Below, one piece after another: positions 8,299 through 17,260 of a stretch of 64,000 nucleotides of DNA (position 1 is the stretch's first letter; each line of letters begins with the position of its first letter). Below the pieces are notes generated by a model that worked only from the letters and a program-made list of their open reading frames with translations, was not told the origin of the DNA and did no database searches. The DNA comes from Sediminibacillus dalangtanensis. GTDB taxonomy: Bacteria > Bacillota > Bacilli > Bacillales > Amphibacillaceae. Position numbers and translations under genes: made by a program. The stretch lies in the NCBI RefSeq assembly GCF_017792025.1, contig NZ_CP046956.1:620001-684000 (forward strand), read 5' to 3'.

Positions 8299-10347
8299 AT
8301 TGCAGCAAAAATAATAAAACATAAAAAAGCCGTTGCCTTGACGTTCATGGTTCTTACCATCCTCTGTATCCTGGCACAGTTCACCGTATCGGTGAACTAC
8401 GACATGAAGGATTACTTGCCGGAGGATGCGCCATCGACAACGGCAATGGATATTATGGACGAAGAATTTGATGGAAGTGTACCGACAAACAGGGTAATGA
8501 TGCGGGATATGACCATACAGGAAGCCCTTGCTTTCAAAGAAGATCTGGAAGCTGTCGATGGGGTATCAGAGGTCACTTGGCTGGATGATGCCATCGATAT
8601 CAAACAACCGCTCGAAATGGCAGATCAGGAGACGGTTGAATCTTACTATAAAGATGGGAAGGCGCTTTTCTCCTTCAGCATCGAAGAGGGCGAGGCTGTA
8701 GCCACTACCGATGCCATCTATGATTTGATCGGCGAAGACAATGCGATGGCCGGGGAGGATTTGAATACGGCGACCCAGCAAAAGATGGCTGGAAAAGAGT
8801 CCATGTATGCGGGTGCCTTGTTGGTTCCGATCATCATTCTTATTTTGGTGCTTGCCACGAGCTCTTGGGTCGAACCGGTATTGTTCTTGACGGCGATCGG
8901 CGTTTCGGTACTTATCAACATGGGGACCAATATTTTTCTAGGTGAAGTTTCCTTTGTTACACAGTCCGTCGCGCCAATTTTGCAGCTGGCCGTATCGTTG
9001 GATTACGCAATTTTTCTACTGCACAGTTTTTCCGATTACCGGAGGAAAACAGCTGATCCGCAGGAAGCGATGCAGCTTGCGATGAAGAAATCCTTTTCCG
9101 CGATTGCGGCAAGTGCCTCGACGACCTTCTTCGGGTTTATTGCCTTGACGTTCATGGATTTTGAAATCGGGGCAGATTTAGGCATCAATTTGGTGAAAGG
9201 GATTGTCTTGAGCTTTATCAGTGTGATGGTATTTTTACCTACGCTTACACTGTTGTGTTATAAATGGATCGATAAAACCCAGCATAAACCGTTCCTGCCT
9301 CGCATCAGGAACAAAGGAAATTTCGTGTTGAAAATGAGAATTCCGGTTTTGATTCTTGTGTTTCTTTTGATCGTGCCGGCGTTTCTCGCGCAAAGCCAGA
9401 CAAGTTTTATTTATGGAATCGGCGATCAGCCGGAGAATACCAGGGCCGGAAGCGACGCAGCGACAATTAAAGATGAATTTGGCGAAAGCACTCCGATGGT
9501 CGTGCTTGTCCCGCGGGGAGATACGGCCAAAGAGGAAGCACTGGTGGAAGACTTAGAGAAGGTTGACAAGGTTTCCAGTGTGCTTGCTTATGTGAATACC
9601 GTGAGCGCAGCGATTCCCCCCGAGTATGTAGGATCCTCCGTAACGGAACAATTTTACTCGGATAACTACAGTCGGATCATTTTGCAAACCGATACGAAAA
9701 CCGAGGGGGAAGAGGCGTTCCATTTAATTGAACAGGTACAACATACAGCGGAAGATCATTATGATGATGACGTGTATATGGCCGGCGAAAGCGTGACATT
9801 GTACGACATCAAAAATGTCGTGCAGAAAGACAACAAGCTGGTCAATCTTCTGACGATCGCCACGGTCGCTCTTGTTTTGCTGGTGACCTTTAAGTCGATC
9901 TCGATTCCGATTGTCCTGCTGTTTACCATTCAGTCGGCAGTATGGATGAATTTATCTGTTCCATACTTTACGGACTCTTCGTTGGTATATGTAGGTTACC
10001 TGCTGATCAGCATTATCCAGCTTGCTGCCACCGTAGATTATGCAATCCTTCTGATGGATGCCTATAAAGAGGATAGGAAGGAAATGTCCGCCCGTGAGGC
10101 AATAAAGAAAACGATGGACGAAAAAATCTTTGCGATCGGCATATCCGCTTCGATTTTGTCCAGCGTCGGGTTTATCTTATGGATTACGTCGTCCAACCCG
10201 ATCGTTTCCTCCATCGGGATGCTGCTGGGCCGCGGAGCATTGCTATCCTTTATCATGGTCGTTTTCTTCCTGCCTGCGATGCTGCTGGTATTTGATAAAT
10301 GGATTGCCAAAACAACCTGGAAAGCAAACTTTAAAAAGGAGAAATGA
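8299..10347 (+). CDS. MMPL/RND-superfamily exporter, probable AUU start
   Basis: Membrane exporter with two repeats, each of one transmembrane segment, a large extracellular loop and five more segments; GD-like motifs (SLDYAIFLLHSF, TVDYAILLMDAY) mark the proton-relay helix of each half. The family exports lipids or drugs. The ordinary-codon frame starts only at a TTG at 8338, inside the first transmembrane helix and without a ribosome binding site. An in-frame ATT at 8299 lies 7 bp after AAGGAG and gives the expected cytosolic head IIKHKKA; no ATG/GTG/TTG exists between the upstream stop (8284) and 8338. I therefore call an AUU start (682 aa). Next gene overlaps or abuts the stop. Confidence 0.85.
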   Translation: MAAKIIKHKKAVALTFMVLTILCILAQFTVSVNYDMKDYLPEDAPSTTAMDIMDEEFDGSVPTNRVMMRDMTIQEALAFKEDLEAVDGVSEVTWLDDAIDIKQPLEMADQETVESYYKDGKALFSFSIEEGEAVATTDAIYDLIGEDNAMAGEDLNTATQQKMAGKESMYAGALLVPIIILILVLATSSWVEPVLFLTAIGVSVLINMGTNIFLGEVSFVTQSVAPILQLAVSLDYAIFLLHSFSDYRRKTADPQEAMQLAMKKSFSAIAASASTTFFGFIALTFMDFEIGADLGINLVKGIVLSFISVMVFLPTLTLLCYKWIDKTQHKPFLPRIRNKGNFVLKMRIPVLILVFLLIVPAFLAQSQTSFIYGIGDQPENTRAGSDAATIKDEFGESTPMVVLVPRGDTAKEEALVEDLEKVDKVSSVLAYVNTVSAAIPPEYVGSSVTEQFYSDNYSRIILQTDTKTEGEEAFHLIEQVQHTAEDHYDDDVYMAGESVTLYDIKNVVQKDNKLVNLLTIATVALVLLVTFKSISIPIVLLFTIQSAVWMNLSVPYFTDSSLVYVGYLLISIIQLAATVDYAILLMDAYKEDRKEMSAREAIKKTMDEKIFAIGISASILSSVGFILWITSSNPIVSSIGMLLGRGALLSFIMVVFFLPAMLLVFDKWIAKTTWKANFKKEK

Positions 10348-10349
10348 CG

Positions 10350-12170
10350 ATGAGGAGAATAAAGAAGCTTCTGCTTGTCTTTACGATCATCCTGTTGGCG
10401 ATGCCGTCGCTGCTTGTTTCGGCTGCAAGTGACAGCAAGTCAGGGGAAGATACAACCCGGGAAAAAGGGAAAGTCTCCTCCAAGGATGAAGTTATCTATG
10501 GCAAGCTAAATGCTGCTGGGAAAAGACAAGAGCTTTACGTGGTCAACACGTTGGACGTTGAAAAAGCGGGAAAAGTCGTTGACCACGGAACGTACACCGA
10601 TCTGAAAAACCTGACAGATTTATCGCCGTTGGAACAGAAGGACGGGGAAGTGACCATCGATGCACCAGAAGGAAAGTTTTATTACCAGGGGAACATGGAG
10701 GGTCAGTCCCTGCCATGGGATATTTCGATAACCTATCTGTTGGATGGGAAAGAAATCGCCCCGGCAGATCTGGCTGGAAAAGACGGTCATGTCGAAATAA
10801 AAATAGCTACATCGGCCAATGAAAAAGTCGATCCTGTATTTTTTGAAAACTATTTATTGCAAGTCTCTCTTTCTCTCAATCTGGATAACTATCGGAACAT
10901 CAAGGCTACGGACGGAACACTTGCCAATGCGGGAAAAAACAAGCAAGTGAGCTTTACCGTGATGCCTGAAAAAGAGGAAGAACTAGTCGTGGAAGCGGAT
11001 GTAACAGACTTTGAACTGGATGGCATCGACATCTCCGCTGTTCCTTCTTCTATGCCGATTGAATCTCCGGATATAGACGAAATGACTGGGGAGATGGACA
11101 CGCTGACGGACGCCATAGCGGAAGTGAACGGTGGAGTCGCAGACCTGGAAGACGGGATTGCACAACTAAATGATGGCGCCGGGGAACTACGTGACGGTTC
11201 CATGCAATACAAAGATGGAATATCGTCACTGGCTGGTTCTTCTGCGGAGCTCGTAAACGGTTCTGGTAGCCTGAAGCAGGCACTGGAACAAATGAGCGCT
11301 TCCCTGGAAAGTGGCTCAGAAGATATGGGCCTCGGCGATTTGAAACAGCTGGAAGACGGACTTTCCCAAATGGCCGATGGAATCAATCAGTCGGCAGATG
11401 GGCTGGTTACGTTAAAAGACAACTATGCCAAAGCCTACAGCACGTTGGATGAAAAAATGGCGGCCATACCGGACTACGAGCTTTCAGAAGAGGAGTTCAA
11501 GCAGCTTTATAAAAGCGGCGCCAATCCGGAAGTTCTTGATAAATTAAAAGAAACGTACACCGCTGCGCGTACTGCCAAAGGCACTTATTCTGCTGTAAAA
11601 GAGGGATTTGATGCGGTCGGCGGAACGTTGGGGCAAGTCAGTGGTTCGCTTACTGACATGGCGGATAACCTGGAAGAGATGGCCAACCAGCTTGCCTCTT
11701 CCCGGGAAAACATGGATAGTGCCGATTCCTTTGCGCAGTTGCAAGATGGCATCCGTGAAATAGCCTCCCAGTATGCTTCCTTTCATTCCGGATTGGTGGA
11801 ATATACGGATGGAGTGAACCAGTTATCCAGCTCTTATGGAGAACTTGACAACGGTATTTCCGGCCTTGCTGAAGGACTCGGAGAAACCGAAAGCGGCGTC
11901 GGTTCGCTGCATGACGGAACAGCTGAATTGCAGGAAGCTACGAGTGACCTGCCTGACGAGATGAAAAAAGAGGTCAATGAAATGATGGATGAGTATGATA
12001 AATCAGATTTTGAACCGGTATCTTTTGTTTCACCGGAAAATGAACACATCAATTCCGTCCAATTCGTGTTGAAAACGGAAAGCATCAAGCAAGAAGAACA
12101 AGAAGAGACAGAAGAATCTGTGGAAGAAGAGAAGGGGTTCTGGGACCGGTTGATGGATTTGTTTAAGTAG
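10350..12170 (+). CDS. Secreted YhgE/Pip-like repeat protein, exporter partner
   Basis: Signal peptide at residues 1-25 (RRIKKLLLVFTIILLAMPS..VSAAS). A beta-rich domain spans about residues 30-230, and a long region with many repeated DGxxxLxxG units (about 250-560) resembles the X-heptad repeats of YhgE/Pip proteins. The acidic tail EEQEETEESVEEEKG precedes a final amphipathic helix GFWDRLMDLF that may bind the membrane. It follows the MMPL gene directly; the ATG at 10350 fits the AAAAAGGAG site better than the overlapping ATG at 10344. It probably forms an envelope-spanning export or anchoring unit with the MMPL protein. Confidence 0.75.
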   Translation: MRRIKKLLLVFTIILLAMPSLLVSAASDSKSGEDTTREKGKVSSKDEVIYGKLNAAGKRQELYVVNTLDVEKAGKVVDHGTYTDLKNLTDLSPLEQKDGEVTIDAPEGKFYYQGNMEGQSLPWDISITYLLDGKEIAPADLAGKDGHVEIKIATSANEKVDPVFFENYLLQVSLSLNLDNYRNIKATDGTLANAGKNKQVSFTVMPEKEEELVVEADVTDFELDGIDISAVPSSMPIESPDIDEMTGEMDTLTDAIAEVNGGVADLEDGIAQLNDGAGELRDGSMQYKDGISSLAGSSAELVNGSGSLKQALEQMSASLESGSEDMGLGDLKQLEDGLSQMADGINQSADGLVTLKDNYAKAYSTLDEKMAAIPDYELSEEEFKQLYKSGANPEVLDKLKETYTAARTAKGTYSAVKEGFDAVGGTLGQVSGSLTDMADNLEEMANQLASSRENMDSADSFAQLQDGIREIASQYASFHSGLVEYTDGVNQLSSSYGELDNGISGLAEGLGETESGVGSLHDGTAELQEATSDLPDEMKKEVNEMMDEYDKSDFEPVSFVSPENEHINSVQFVLKTESIKQEEQEETEESVEEEKGFWDRLMDLFK

Positions 12171-12274
12171 GAGAGTTCCATATCCTCTTTGAGCGGGGGA
12201 CTGGCGACTGACTCGTCCATTTATAGACTTTTTGAAAATGTAATGAACTTTTAAGATTCAATCAGCCTTTTAAG

Positions 12275-12308
12275 AAAAGACTCCGGCGTTTACGTCGGAG
12301 TCTTTTTA
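12275..12308 (+). terminator. Terminator of the MMPL operon
   Basis: Stem AAAGACTCCG (12276-12285) / CGGAGTCTTT (12296-12305), 10-base loop, then T run. No gene in the 240 bases between 12171 and 12410 other than this hairpin. Confidence 0.85.
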
Positions 12309-12409
12309 TTGCTATGCGGGTGTGTACGTTAGTTAGAAAATGCCCAGTTGTGAAGGATGTTGGTAACGATAGTATCCACCCTATATTCACAGGTAATAAG
12401 ATACATGTT

Positions 12410-12877
12410 CTATTCTTCTTCTGTAATAGACCAGCTATGTTCAATTTTCACACTGCCTTTCAATGTCTGTGAAACAGGACAATTCCGGTCAAATACGTGA
12501 AGCGCACGTTCTGCTTTTTCGCGTGTTCCTTTGGGGATCGTTAAATCATAATGACCTGCAATCTTTGTGATTTTTAAGACGCCCTCTGGTGCCTCAATGG
12601 TACCCTTGAAAGATCCTTTTATCTTATCTGGATATGTTGGGATTTTGCGCGCTGCCAGCGCACCTGATAATGTACCAGTAAGTCAGCCGCCAGCGGCAGC
12701 AACAATGTGATCAAGTGTGGAAGGTCTCTCAACTTCTGGAACTCTTTTATAAAAGTCTTTTACACCACCATGCATCCCATAATAGATAGGTTCTTCAAAA
12801 TCAGCAATATAGGCTCTTCGGTCTCCACCTTGATCTAGCTCTACGGTGATATTGGAAATTTCTATCGTTTCCACCAA
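12410..12877 (-). CDS. OsmC/Ohr-family protein with in-frame UGA at the catalytic Cys (candidate selenoprotein or nonsense mutant)
   Basis: The frame from TTG 12877 encodes 64 residues ending DHIVAAAGG, meets UGA at 12683-12685, then continues uninterrupted for 90 residues to TAG at 12410. The second part begins LTGTLSGAL and includes DRNCPVSQTLKG, both OsmC hallmarks. The UGA (codon 65) lies exactly where the family has its first reactive cysteine (AAAGGC-LTGTL); the second cysteine is Cys133, the normal distance away. OsmC/Ohr proteins reduce organic peroxides. A seven-pair hairpin with a GGC loop lies 26 nt after the UGA. Either the UGA is read as selenocysteine or a Cys codon mutated by one base. 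AAAGGAG precedes the start. Confidence 0.75.
12647..12663 (-). promoter_or_regulatory. Hairpin resembling a bacterial SECIS element
   Basis: In mRNA sense: GUGCGCU (12663-12657), loop GGC (12656-12654), AGCGCGC (12653-12647), giving seven pairs with one G-U. The loop starts 26 nt after the in-frame UGA and begins with G. Known bacterial SECIS hairpins sit directly after the UGA, with the apical loop roughly 16-37 nt away and a G in its first two bases. The codons (Gly-Ala-Leu-Ala-Ala-Arg) are GC-rich, so chance pairing is possible. Confidence 0.45.
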
Positions 12878-12965
12878 AAGATTACACTCCTTTCACTATT
12901 TTGCATAACATTCTATTAGGTACCAATGGAAAAAGCAATTACCCGGTCTTAGTCCTTTTTTTAAT

Positions 12966-13000
12966 AACGGACCGATTTCAGGAAGGGGGGGCGGTCCGTT
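12966..13000. terminator. GC-rich hairpin between OsmC and aldo/keto reductase genes
   Basis: Perfect 9-bp stem AACGGACCG (12966-12974) / CGGTCCGTT (12992-13000) with a G-run loop. It sits 18 bp past the reductase stop. The T-run is better on the plus strand, so function as terminator for the minus-strand reductase is uncertain. Confidence 0.5.
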
Positions 13001-13017
13001 TTCATCCACTTAACGAA

Positions 13018-14088
13018 TTAGTCTTCTATTCCCATCGACTTTGTGTATCCTTGCAGATACGGGATTTCCGATGGACTGCCCTTTTCCAGGGAATTCATGG
13101 CGCGATGCCAGTTTGGATAGAGTGGTGCGGGACGTGAGACCGATTCAATGCGATCATGCTCCTCCTGTGTCAGCTGAATATCAAAGGAAGCGATGTCTTC
13201 CTTCAACTGCTGTTCATTACGTGCTGCTATGACGATAGGGCCGACGTTCGGACGGTCTTTGACCCAGGTGTACGCAATTTGCGGTATGGTAGCATCGTGA
13301 TTGGCCGCGACTTCTTCCAGTGCATCGATTACTTGATAAAGACGTTCATGATCCTGCACCCAAGGCTCTGGCCAGCCGCCTCCCTGACGGGTGTCTTCCG
13401 GAGCAGTTTTATTGCGACCGATTTTTCCATTAAGCAGTCCTTCGCCGAGCGGACTCCAAATCATGGAGCCGATGCCAAGCTCGTTTGCTGCCGGCAGTAG
13501 TTCATATTCCGCTTCACGCGCTTCTGGCGTATAGTAAATCTGCTGGGTGATCGGCGGAATATAGCCGGACCGCTCTGCAATGGAGAAAGTCCTTGCAAGC
13601 GCCCAGCCGCTGTAGTTGGAAACACCCCAATAGCGTATTTTGCCGGACTTAACGAGATTGGTCATCGTTTCTACCGTTTCCTCGATCGGCGTTTGACCAT
13701 CCCATAAGTGGACGAAATACAAGTCGAGATAGTCTGTACCCAGTCTCTCCAAAGAACGGTCGATGGAAGTTTCGATGTTGATGCGGGAAGCACCACCGTC
13801 GTTTGGGTTGTCCCCCAATTGAAAGCCAGTTTTCGATGTGAGCAGCACTTCGTCCCGGCGTCCCTGGATGGCAGCTCCGAGTACGCGTTCCGCATCTCCT
13901 TTTGAATAGAGATTTGCTGTATCAAACATGTTGATTCCTGCTTCTAAAGCGATATCGACCATTTTGCGTGCATCGTCTTCCTTTATATTGCCGGTCGCTT
14001 CAAAACCATTCGTTCCGCTGAACGGAATGGTTCCAAGTATATATTTGGGAACCCGCAGACCGGAATTCCCCAGGTTGATGTATTCCAT
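13018..14088 (-). CDS. Aldo/keto reductase
   Basis: Soluble NAD(P)H-dependent oxidoreductase of 356 residues with a TIM-barrel fold. The catalytic tetrad is visible: Asp56 and Tyr61 (NMFDTANLYSKGDAE), Lys86 (LTSKTG) and His127 (LYFVHLWD). The nucleotide-binding region near the C-terminus reads VIAARNEQQLKEDI. The ATG at 14088 follows GGAGGG. Single gene with no cofactor-specific clues; the natural substrate cannot be told from the sequence. Confidence 0.9.
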   Translation of the reverse strand: MEYINLGNSGLRVPKYILGTIPFSGTNGFEATGNIKEDDARKMVDIALEAGINMFDTANLYSKGDAERVLGAAIQGRRDEVLLTSKTGFQLGDNPNDGGASRINIETSIDRSLERLGTDYLDLYFVHLWDGQTPIEETVETMTNLVKSGKIRYWGVSNYSGWALARTFSIAERSGYIPPITQQIYYTPEAREAEYELLPAANELGIGSMIWSPLGEGLLNGKIGRNKTAPEDTRQGGGWPEPWVQDHERLYQVIDALEEVAANHDATIPQIAYTWVKDRPNVGPIVIAARNEQQLKEDIASFDIQLTQEEHDRIESVSRPAPLYPNWHRAMNSLEKGSPSEIPYLQGYTKSMGIED

Positions 14089-14186
14089 GATATCCCTCCA
14101 ATAAATTACATTATTTTATTTTGATACCCGGAACATTGGATTGGTTAAACAGTTTTAAGAAATCTCGTCCTTTTATCCGCCCGATA

Positions 14187-14229
14187 AGTGACAAATCTCA
14201 CATAGTCACGAAAACGCCCCTGCTATAAT
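14187..14229 (+). promoter_or_regulatory. Fnr/Crp-type promoter of the small membrane protein gene
   Basis: AGTGA-CAAATC-TCACA at 14187-14202 matches the TGTGA-N6-TCACA Fnr box at nine of ten positions. A perfect TATAAT follows at 14224-14229. The box centre lies about 41.5 bp before the expected start site, the standard position for a class II activator, and no good -35 hexamer is present. Confidence 0.55.
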
Positions 14230-14258
14230 GAAACCACATCAGCAGGGAAGGGTGTTGA

Positions 14259-14435
14259 ATGACGATGAATAAAAGATATATAAAAGTGTTGGGACTATAC
14301 ACATTATCTACTTTGATACCAGCGGTGATTTTTTCCGAAGAAGAGAGCGCCACGAACTGGGCTGCAAAGACGGCGGCTGGATATGGGATATTTGCTTATG
14401 GTTTGAAGGTGATGACTAAGAGAAAAAACGCTTAA
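14259..14435 (+). CDS. Small membrane protein (58 aa)
   Basis: Begins MTMNKRYIKVLGLYTLSTLI, with a hydrophobic segment at about residues 9-22, an acidic loop FSEEESATN, a second weak hydrophobic stretch (AAGYGIFAYGL) and a basic end. GGGAAGGGTG serves as the ribosome binding site; ATG at 14265 is an alternative start. No family recognised. A TATAAT promoter with an Fnr-like box lies directly upstream, suggesting oxygen- or redox-controlled expression. Confidence 0.6.
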   Translation: MTMNKRYIKVLGLYTLSTLIPAVIFSEEESATNWAAKTAAGYGIFAYGLKVMTKRKNA

Positions 14436-14620
14436 TTAAATTGGTGACATTCACAGGGCTGGATGGAGAAAGATGGCTTCATGTTTTTTCACCATCACAG
14501 CCTTTTGTTTTTTTGCTTTAGAACTATACACATGTTCGACAATGATAAAGTACAACTCATACATAAAACCCTCCTCTATGGAAAATATAAGCACGAATCC
14601 ATAAAGCAGGAGGTCATCGT

Positions 14621-15244
14621 ATGGCTAAAAATCAAAATCAAATGCAGGGCGGTACGCAAATGCCGCAAAATATGGCGAACCAGGCCATGAATCACGGAGC
14701 GCATGAAATGCTGGACTCCCATGAATTGATCGGCTGTTTGATCGGTGTGTTGGAGCAATATCAATTGTACGACCAACATATCCAGGATCCGGAATTGAAG
14801 GGGATTCTGCAGCGCCAGTCCGCCTTCTTGACGCAGACGTATAATACCGTGGTTGACAGCTTTCAAACAGGGCAGGACCCGAACGTGCCGACTCAACAGT
14901 ATAAAATGGAGCAAAGCAACGAAATAACTTATGGGTTGAACGCAGGGCAACCGAAGAAACCGAAACAGTCTGTGGGGGAGCTTACGGACGAATGTTATTC
15001 TTCATTCATGCTGAGCCAGACAAAAGCTGCCGCCTCCACATTCACCATGGCCGCGGCCGAAATGAACAATCCGGTTCTTCGCCGTGTTGTTGCTGACAGT
15101 GTGCCGAACATGATTGAAATGGGCTACGAGCTATTTCTTTATCAAAACAAGCATGGTTACTATCAGGTGCCGCAGCTGAAAGAACAGGATATGAACACGA
15201 TGCTGCAGGCTTATACGATAGCCCCGCAACAAGGTATGCATTAA
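14621..15244 (+). CDS. CotF-family spore coat protein
   Basis: A 207-residue protein with a Gln/Met/Asn-rich head and two helical bundles. The helices DSHELIGCLIGVLEQYQLYD and LTDECYSSFMLSQTKAAAST are typical of the CotF (spore coat, ferritin-like) family. The C-terminal half is Gln/Met-rich, as in many coat proteins. GCAGGAGGTCATC precedes the ATG. Monocistronic; expected to be made in the mother cell during sporulation, although I could not identify a convincing SigE/SigK promoter. Confidence 0.85.
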   Translation: MAKNQNQMQGGTQMPQNMANQAMNHGAHEMLDSHELIGCLIGVLEQYQLYDQHIQDPELKGILQRQSAFLTQTYNTVVDSFQTGQDPNVPTQQYKMEQSNEITYGLNAGQPKKPKQSVGELTDECYSSFMLSQTKAAASTFTMAAAEMNNPVLRRVVADSVPNMIEMGYELFLYQNKHGYYQVPQLKEQDMNTMLQAYTIAPQQGMH

Positions 15245-15251
15245 ACAGTGA

Positions 15252-15290
15252 ATGCAGGAACAAGAGTACTTCTCTTTTTCCTGCATTTTT
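15252..15290 (+). terminator. Terminator of the cotF-like gene
   Basis: Stem ATGCAGGAA (15252-15260) / TTCCTGCAT (15278-15286) followed by TTTTT. Confidence 0.75.
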
Positions 15291-15365
15291 CCTTGCCACT
15301 ATTAAAAAGGAACTCTGTTACGGTAAAATATACACATACATAGCAAAACGGATGGCAGGTGTTAA

Positions 15366-16079
15366 TTGGTGGCAACAAAACAGGAAATACGAGAAAAGAA
15401 ATGGGACTATTTAACGGAACATAAACTGGGCAGGTTCCCTTTTCCTTTGCAAAATCGCATCCCGAATTTTAAAGGAGCCGAACAGGCAGCTCAATTCGTC
15501 ACGACCATTCCTGCCTACCAGGAAGCGAAGGTCATTAAAGTAAACCCGGACGCGCCTCAGTTACCGATCCGAGCACAAGTGTTACGTGATGGAAAGGTGT
15601 TGCTTGTACCGACTCCAAGGCTTAAGGCGGGTTTTATCATGGTGAAACCGGAGTGGGTTCCGGATGGCGAAGAAAGGAAGGGGGCAAGCCTGTCCCATAT
15701 AAAATCCTATGGCAAAGAAATTCCGCTTGCAGAGATTCCGGTTATCGGTCTGTTTTTCGTCGGTTCTGTGGCATTGCATCGAGACGGCAGAAGAGTAGGC
15801 AAAGGAGCAGGGTATGCGGACAGGGAATATGCCATTATCCGGGAACTGGGAAATCCGGATGTCCCAATCGTCGGTACGATTCATAGTGCGCAGCTTACCG
15901 ATGAAGACATACCCAGGGACCCCTTCGATTTGACGGTTGACTGGATTGCGACGGAAACAGAATTGATCAAGATTAATTCCGAGTATGAAAAGCCAGGCGG
16001 GATACAGTGGGACCTTGTGACAGAGGAAGAATTGGAAGACATGCCGGTGCTCAGGGAGCTGCTTGAACGAAAAAAGTAA
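15366..16079 (+). CDS. 5-formyltetrahydrofolate cyclo-ligase-like protein
   Basis: Member of the 5-FTHF cyclo-ligase superfamily (237 aa), related to MTHFS-domain proteins. It shows the core pattern of nucleotide/folate binding strands: QLPIRAQVLRDGKVLLVPTP, then GSVALHRDGRRVGKGAGYADRE, matching the family GxRxGKGxGYYDR-type loop. True cyclo-ligases make 5,10-methenyl-THF from 5-formyl-THF with ATP; this longer variant may have another acyl substrate. Start TTG at 15366 or GTG at 15369; the site GGCAGGTG precedes both. Single gene. Confidence 0.75.
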   Translation: MVATKQEIREKKWDYLTEHKLGRFPFPLQNRIPNFKGAEQAAQFVTTIPAYQEAKVIKVNPDAPQLPIRAQVLRDGKVLLVPTPRLKAGFIMVKPEWVPDGEERKGASLSHIKSYGKEIPLAEIPVIGLFFVGSVALHRDGRRVGKGAGYADREYAIIRELGNPDVPIVGTIHSAQLTDEDIPRDPFDLTVDWIATETELIKINSEYEKPGGIQWDLVTEEELEDMPVLRELLERKK

Positions 16080-16199
16080 AGGAATGTTCTCAAGAAAAGG
16101 TGAGTGCAGGTACGTAAAGGGTAATATAGCCGTTCCTACCGCGTATCAAGTTATTTTGACATAGACACTATACGAACAAGGACAGACTGGAGTGAAACG

Positions 16200-17153
16200 A
16201 TGTTACTCAGATTTGGCTACGTCTCCATTGCGCTTTCTTTATGGGAAGCTTCTCCTTCCCATACCCTAACGTTCACCAATTGGAAAAAGATGGACAAGGA
16301 TAGCAGGAAGGAAAAGCTTCACCATCTGACCGAGCAGAATTTAACCAATACGCTCCGAGCCCTTCATTATAACATTGCTCACGGCATCGACATTTACCGG
16401 ATGTCGTCTTCTCTCGTACCGCTTGCCACCCATCCGGAGGTGAAATGGGATTTTGTCACTCCTTTTCGATGTCTTTTTGAAGAAATTGGGGATTTGGTTA
16501 AAAAGCATAAACTGCGCGTCAGCTTTCATCCGAATCAATTCACCTTGTTTACTAGCCCACAGGATCATGTTACAGCTAATGCGATCCTTGATATGACCTA
16601 CCACTATGAGATGCTGGAAGCAATGGGCTTACATAAGGAAGCAACGATGAATATCCATGTTGGCGGAGCTTACGGCAATAAGCAGGAAGCAATCGAACGG
16701 TTTAACCAAAACTTTATCAAGCTTGAGGAAGATATCCGCCGGCAAACCACACTTGAAAATGATGATAAGACCTACACGGCAGAAGAAACTTTGCAAATTT
16801 GTGAAACGCACAGCGTTCCCTTTGTTTTCGATTATCACCACCACTGGGCGAACCCGGGAGAGGGAGATTACCGAGAGCTGCTGCCCAGAATCTTTGCCAC
16901 ATGGGAAGGAACTGGTAAGCCGCCTAAGTTTCACTTGTCTTCTCCTAAGTCAAAAAAGTTGTTCCGGGCACATGCTGATTATGTGGAAAAAGATTTTGCG
17001 ATGGAATTTATCAACGCGTTAAAGAATCACGGAGATTCAGCAGATATTATGATTGAAGCTAAAGCGAAGGATAAAGCAGCTTTGAAGCTGGTGGAAGAGT
17101 TGGCCAAAGTCCGTGGATTTAAGCGGGTGAAGGGAGCGGCGTTAGAGATATAA
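16200..17153 (+). CDS. uvsE: UV DNA damage endonuclease UvsE
   Basis: TIM-barrel endonuclease (317 aa) that nicks DNA 5' to UV photoproducts and abasic sites without ATP. Family signatures: N-terminal LRFGYVSIALSLWEASPSHT, RMSSSLVPLATHPEV, the metal-binding HPNQF, MNIHVGGAYGNK, VFDYHHHW and the C-terminal IMIEAKAKDKA. These carry the conserved His/Glu metal ligands. The start ATG follows TGGAGTGAAACG. UvsE fits a spore former exposed to sunlight. Monocistronic. Confidence 0.93.
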   Translation: MLLRFGYVSIALSLWEASPSHTLTFTNWKKMDKDSRKEKLHHLTEQNLTNTLRALHYNIAHGIDIYRMSSSLVPLATHPEVKWDFVTPFRCLFEEIGDLVKKHKLRVSFHPNQFTLFTSPQDHVTANAILDMTYHYEMLEAMGLHKEATMNIHVGGAYGNKQEAIERFNQNFIKLEEDIRRQTTLENDDKTYTAEETLQICETHSVPFVFDYHHHWANPGEGDYRELLPRIFATWEGTGKPPKFHLSSPKSKKLFRAHADYVEKDFAMEFINALKNHGDSADIMIEAKAKDKAALKLVEELAKVRGFKRVKGAALEI

Positions 17154-17260
17154 ACAAGGTGATGAAATGTTACAGAGTGCAATCCTTGGATCACACTCTC
17201 GTTTCCGGGGATGAATAGGAGTGGGATTCGGCTTTTTTGTCAAAGGAGATAACTGTCCAG

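Noticed and set aside
10889..11386. 165-residue Ser-rich ORF antisense to the YhgE-like gene
   Set aside because: Arises from the repeat-rich plus-strand gene in the opposite frame; no ribosome binding site.
14463..14690. 75-residue plus-strand ORF ahead of the CotF-like gene
   Set aside because: Ends inside the coat gene in another frame, with no ribosome binding site or domain.
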